Shown piece after piece: positions 13,312-15,460 of a stretch of DNA of 15,460 bases. The position numbers and the translations under genes were made by a program. The number at the start of each line of letters is the position of its first letter. Position 1 is the first letter of the stretch. Origin of the DNA: Candidatus Aminicenantota bacterium. Its GTDB lineage: Bacteria > Acidobacteriota > Aminicenantia > Aminicenantales > JAFGBC01. The DNA lies in contig JAFGBC010000259.1 in the NCBI GenBank assembly GCA_016933355.1, forward strand, positions 1 through 15,460, written 5' to 3'. The notes under the pieces were generated by a model. It was not told the DNA's origin and did no database searches. It saw only the letters and a list, made by a program, of their open reading frames with translations.

Positions 13312-14670
13312 ATGAAACCAGCGACTGCTCCGCCCTGCCAACGGACACGGACCCGGACTCTCGCGAGCCGGCCGGCCGCCCTCGGGCTGGCCCTGCTCGC
13401 CCTGGCCGCAGGCCTTGCGGCGGCGCCCGTCGACGGGCCCGACGCGACCCTGGTTCAGGCCGCCACCGGCTTCAAGATCCAGACGCCGCCCCGCGTCTTC
13501 ATCGACGCCCCCGGCGCCGACGTCGCCGCCCTCCAGAAAGGGATCGCCTTCGTCGAATGGGTCGCCGCGGCCGCCGACGCCCAGATCGTCGTCACGCTCG
13601 CCTCCGCGCCGGGGCCGGCCGGGACGACGGTCGAAACTCTCGCCTTCCGGGGACAGAAGGAGTTTCTGGGCGACGACGAGACGATCCGCGTCCCCCCGCC
13701 TCCCTTGCCGATGACCGAAGACCGGTCGGCCGTCCTGAACCGGACGCTCAAGCTGGGCCTGATGCGCTACGTCGGCAAAACCCCCGTCGCCAAGCGCGTC
13801 GACATCTCGCTCCTGGATAAGGTCAAGCCGACCGCCGTCGCCGACCCCTGGAATTTCTGGGTGTTCAGCCTGAGCGCGGACGGCTTCTTCATGGGCGAGG
13901 AGACCTACACCTCGCGCTCGCTCTCCGCCTCCCTGGCGGCCAACCGGACGACCCCGGACTGGAAAATCCGGCTCGGGCTCGGCGGAAGCTCCTCCAAGAG
14001 CGTTTACAAATTCGAAGGCCAGGAGATCGAGAGCGCGTCCGAAAGCCGGTCGTTCCAGGGCACGGTCGTCCGCAGCCTCAACGACCACTGGTCGGTCGGC
14101 GGCTTCCTCCAAGTCTATTCCTCGACCTACAGCAATCACGACGTCTACGTCCGGGTCGCTCCGGCCGTCGAATTCGACCTTTTCCCGTATGCGGAATGCA
14201 CCAAGCGCCAGCTCCGCTTCCTGTACACGGTCGGGTTCGACCTCGTCCGCTACGACGAGGAGACGATCTTCGACAAGACGCGGGAGAACCTGCTGAGCCA
14301 GGAGCTGGAGGTCGCCCTCGAGCTCAACCGCGGCTGGGGCACGATGAGCGTCTCGCTCGAAGGGTCGCACTACCTCCACGACTTCGGGAAAAACCGGCTC
14401 GAGCTCGACGGCGAGCTCTCGGTCCGGCTCTTCAAAGGCCTCTCCGTCAACCTCGACGGCGGCGGCTCCCGGATCCGGGACCAGCTCAACCTGGCCAAGG
14501 GGGGCGCTTCGTTCGAGGAGGTCATCCTGCGCCGCAAGCAGCTGGCGACGGATTACGATTACTACTTTTCGGTCGGGCTCAGCCTGACGTTCGGCTCGGT
14601 CCGGAGCAACGTCGTCAACCCGCGCTTCGGGAGCGGCGGCACCAGCGTCTCGATCTCGACCGGCGGCTGA
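13312..14670 (+). CDS. Secreted/outer-membrane beta-barrel protein of unknown function (paralogue 2)
   Basis: Tandem paralogue of the preceding gene, 452 residues from ATG 13312. That start has GAGG (13299-13302) 9 bases upstream; ATGs at 13303 and 13306 are alternatives. The signal peptide is Arg-rich then AALGLALLALAAGLAAA. The barrel-like part (from about 178) keeps the paralogue's blocks: WNFWVFSLSADGFFMGEE, NRTTPDWKI, LNDHWSVGGF, VAPAVEFDLFPYAECTKRQL, RFLYTVGF, EETIF, RRKQLATDY, LSLTFGSV..NVVNPRF and the GGTSVSIS tail. The N-terminal domain has diverged strongly: the CxxC and TGSGG of paralogue 1 are gone, and a proline run (RVPPPPLP) is present. Co-transcription with paralogue 1 is very likely (11-base gap). 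The two may form a hetero-oligomer or serve related ligands; function unknown. Confidence 0.85.
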   Translation: MKPATAPPCQRTRTRTLASRPAALGLALLALAAGLAAAPVDGPDATLVQAATGFKIQTPPRVFIDAPGADVAALQKGIAFVEWVAAAADAQIVVTLASAPGPAGTTVETLAFRGQKEFLGDDETIRVPPPPLPMTEDRSAVLNRTLKLGLMRYVGKTPVAKRVDISLLDKVKPTAVADPWNFWVFSLSADGFFMGEETYTSRSLSASLAANRTTPDWKIRLGLGGSSSKSVYKFEGQEIESASESRSFQGTVVRSLNDHWSVGGFLQVYSSTYSNHDVYVRVAPAVEFDLFPYAECTKRQLRFLYTVGFDLVRYDEETIFDKTRENLLSQELEVALELNRGWGTMSVSLEGSHYLHDFGKNRLELDGELSVRLFKGLSVNLDGGGSRIRDQLNLAKGGASFEEVILRRKQLATDYDYYFSVGLSLTFGSVRSNVVNPRFGSGGTSVSISTGG

Positions 14671-14679
14671 TGCGATTGA

Positions 14680-14714
14680 GCCGTTCGGCGTCGCCGCCCT
14701 TCGTCGCGAACGGC
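14680..14714 (+). terminator. Possible hairpin after the tandem barrel genes
   Basis: GCCGTTCG (14680-14687) and CGAACGGC (14707-14714) pair perfectly over a 19-base loop, starting 10 bases after the stop. A smaller stem, CCGGA/TCCGG (14714-14730), follows, then a T-containing but not T-rich run. This is a weak candidate terminator. Confidence 0.3.
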
Positions 14715-14740
14715 CGGATGCAATTTCCGGCTTGATTGGT

Positions 14741-14746
14741 TAGACT
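14741..14746 (+). promoter_or_regulatory. Candidate -10 element of the TamB/AsmA-like gene
   Basis: TAGACT at 14741-14746 (4/6), with a poor -35 ATGCAA at 14718-14723 (17-base spacer). It would start transcription near 14753, just before the SD-like GGGTGA (14753-14758) and the ATG at 14764, so the leader is very short. Transcription from the upstream barrel operon is an alternative. Confidence 0.3.
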
Positions 14747-14763
14747 AGAGCCGGGTGACGAGC

Positions 14764-15460
14764 ATGCTTCCCGTCTGGAAACGGCGGCTGCGCCGAACGG
14801 CGATGATCCTCGGGACGCTCTCCGCCCTGGTCGTCGCCCTGATCCTCATCGCCGACACGGGCTGGATCAAGCGCCGCCTGATCGGGATGGCGGACCGCAA
14901 GCTCCGCGCGGATTACGGGCTCTCGCTCGAGGTCGGCCGATCCCGCCTCCGGCTGGCGGGTCTGTCCGTCTCGCTCCATGACGTCCGCGTCCAGGCGGTC
15001 GGGGAGGGGCCGCTCCCCGTCCGATCCTTCACGGCCGCCGAGATCTCGCTCGACCTGGCCTGGGCGGGGCTCGTCAGAGGCCCTTTCCACGTTCAGGACC
15101 TGCGCGTCGTCCGCCCCCGCATCGAAATCGCGGCCCGGGAGAAAACGCGCCCTCGCGTGCCGGCCGTCGGCGCTTCCGAAGAGCCCCGCGCCGTTCGAAA
15201 GCCGTTCTCCTTTCGGATCGACCGCTTCGCTCTGCTGGAAGGCGAAGCGGTCGTCGAAGGCCGCGCGCGGTCCTTCACGGCCGACTTCCGGGCCATCGAG
15301 CTGTCGCTCGGATACCGGTCCGAAGATAAGGACCAGCGAGGGACGTTGTCGAGCGGGGAGGGCCGGGTTGGCCTCTTCGGAAGCGAAATCCTGATTGCGG
15401 GCGTCGAATCCGCGTTCGAGCTCGACGACGACCGGATCGTCGTCAACCGCTTTGTAATCC
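14764..15460 (+). CDS. TamB/AsmA-like inner-membrane-anchored protein, N-terminal part
   Basis: Open at the right edge: 232 codons are visible. A basic N-terminus (MLPVWKRRLRRT) and one hydrophobic anchor (about 13-30, AMILGTLSALVVALILIA) are followed by WIKRRLIGMADRKLRADYGL and a periplasmic beta-rich region. That region has repeating LxVxxxRLRLAGLSVSLHDVRV, FTAAEISLDLAW and VQDLRVVRPRIEI. This is the typical start of the AsmA/TamB/YhdP superfamily, whose long beta-grooves bridge the periplasm and carry phospholipids or help insert outer-membrane proteins. Family membership is inferred from this N-terminus; the defining C-terminal domain is outside the window. ATG 14764 has an SD-like GGGTGA; GTG 14755 is also possible, bounded by an in-frame TAG at 14746-14748. 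It follows two barrel-protein genes, consistent with an envelope role. Confidence 0.7.
   Translation, partial: MLPVWKRRLRRTAMILGTLSALVVALILIADTGWIKRRLIGMADRKLRADYGLSLEVGRSRLRLAGLSVSLHDVRVQAVGEGPLPVRSFTAAEISLDLAWAGLVRGPFHVQDLRVVRPRIEIAAREKTRPRVPAVGASEEPRAVRKPFSFRIDRFALLEGEAVVEGRARSFTADFRAIELSLGYRSEDKDQRGTLSSGEGRVGLFGSEILIAGVESAFELDDDRIVVNRFVI

Noticed and set aside
11819..13348. Long minus-strand open frame opposite paralogue 1 (also similar frames opposite dnaG, TonB receptor and ino1)
   Set aside because: These are antisense shadows produced by GC-rich codon use. They lack SD sites, domains and the residue texture of real proteins, while the opposite strand encodes recognisable or paralogous proteins.

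Overview
The window is GC-rich DNA from a Gram-negative bacterium. Evidence for the envelope type is LpxC (lipid A synthesis), an Oar-like TonB-dependent receptor with an N-terminal carboxypeptidase-regulatory domain, outer-membrane-type proteins and a TamB/AsmA-like protein. This mix, together with an inositol-phospholipid gene pair, fits an Acidobacteriota / Aminicenantota-type genome. That assignment is inference from gene content, not a database match. I see no insertion sequence, phage gene, CRISPR array, tRNA or rRNA. Most genes are housekeeping or envelope genes.

Layout. (1) Bases 1-3840, minus strand: larB, then dnaG, then rpoD, whose 3' part runs off the left edge. dnaG has a near-consensus sigma70 promoter and rpoD follows it by 72 bases, a reduced 'macromolecular synthesis' operon without rpsU. 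(2) Bases 3841-4282: a 442-base gene-free interval between the divergent larB and lpxC genes. It holds a run of consecutive small palindromes, the most unusual non-coding signal here. (3) Bases 4283-7084, plus strand: lpxC, then a small TPR protein overlapping glmU by ATGA. LpxC and GlmU both belong to UDP-GlcNAc / lipid A metabolism. (4) Bases 7074-11782, minus strand: a CDP-alcohol phosphatidyltransferase and inositol-1-phosphate synthase, translationally coupled, then a TonB-dependent receptor whose end overlaps the end of glmU by 11 bases. (5) Bases 11783-15460, plus strand: two tandem paralogous secreted, probably outer-membrane barrel proteins of unknown function, then the N-terminal part of a TamB/AsmA-like protein that runs off the right edge.

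How the genes fit together. Most of the window builds the cell envelope: GlmU makes UDP-GlcNAc, LpxC commits it to lipid A, the inositol pair probably makes an inositol phospholipid, and the TonB receptor and paralogous barrels would sit in the outer membrane. Promoter-like elements upstream of larB and lpxC lie so close to the start codons that the mRNAs may be leaderless. The best candidates for undescribed biology are the tandem barrel-protein pair and the palindrome array. The inositol-lipid pair belongs to a known type of pathway, but in a lineage where I would not take it for granted.
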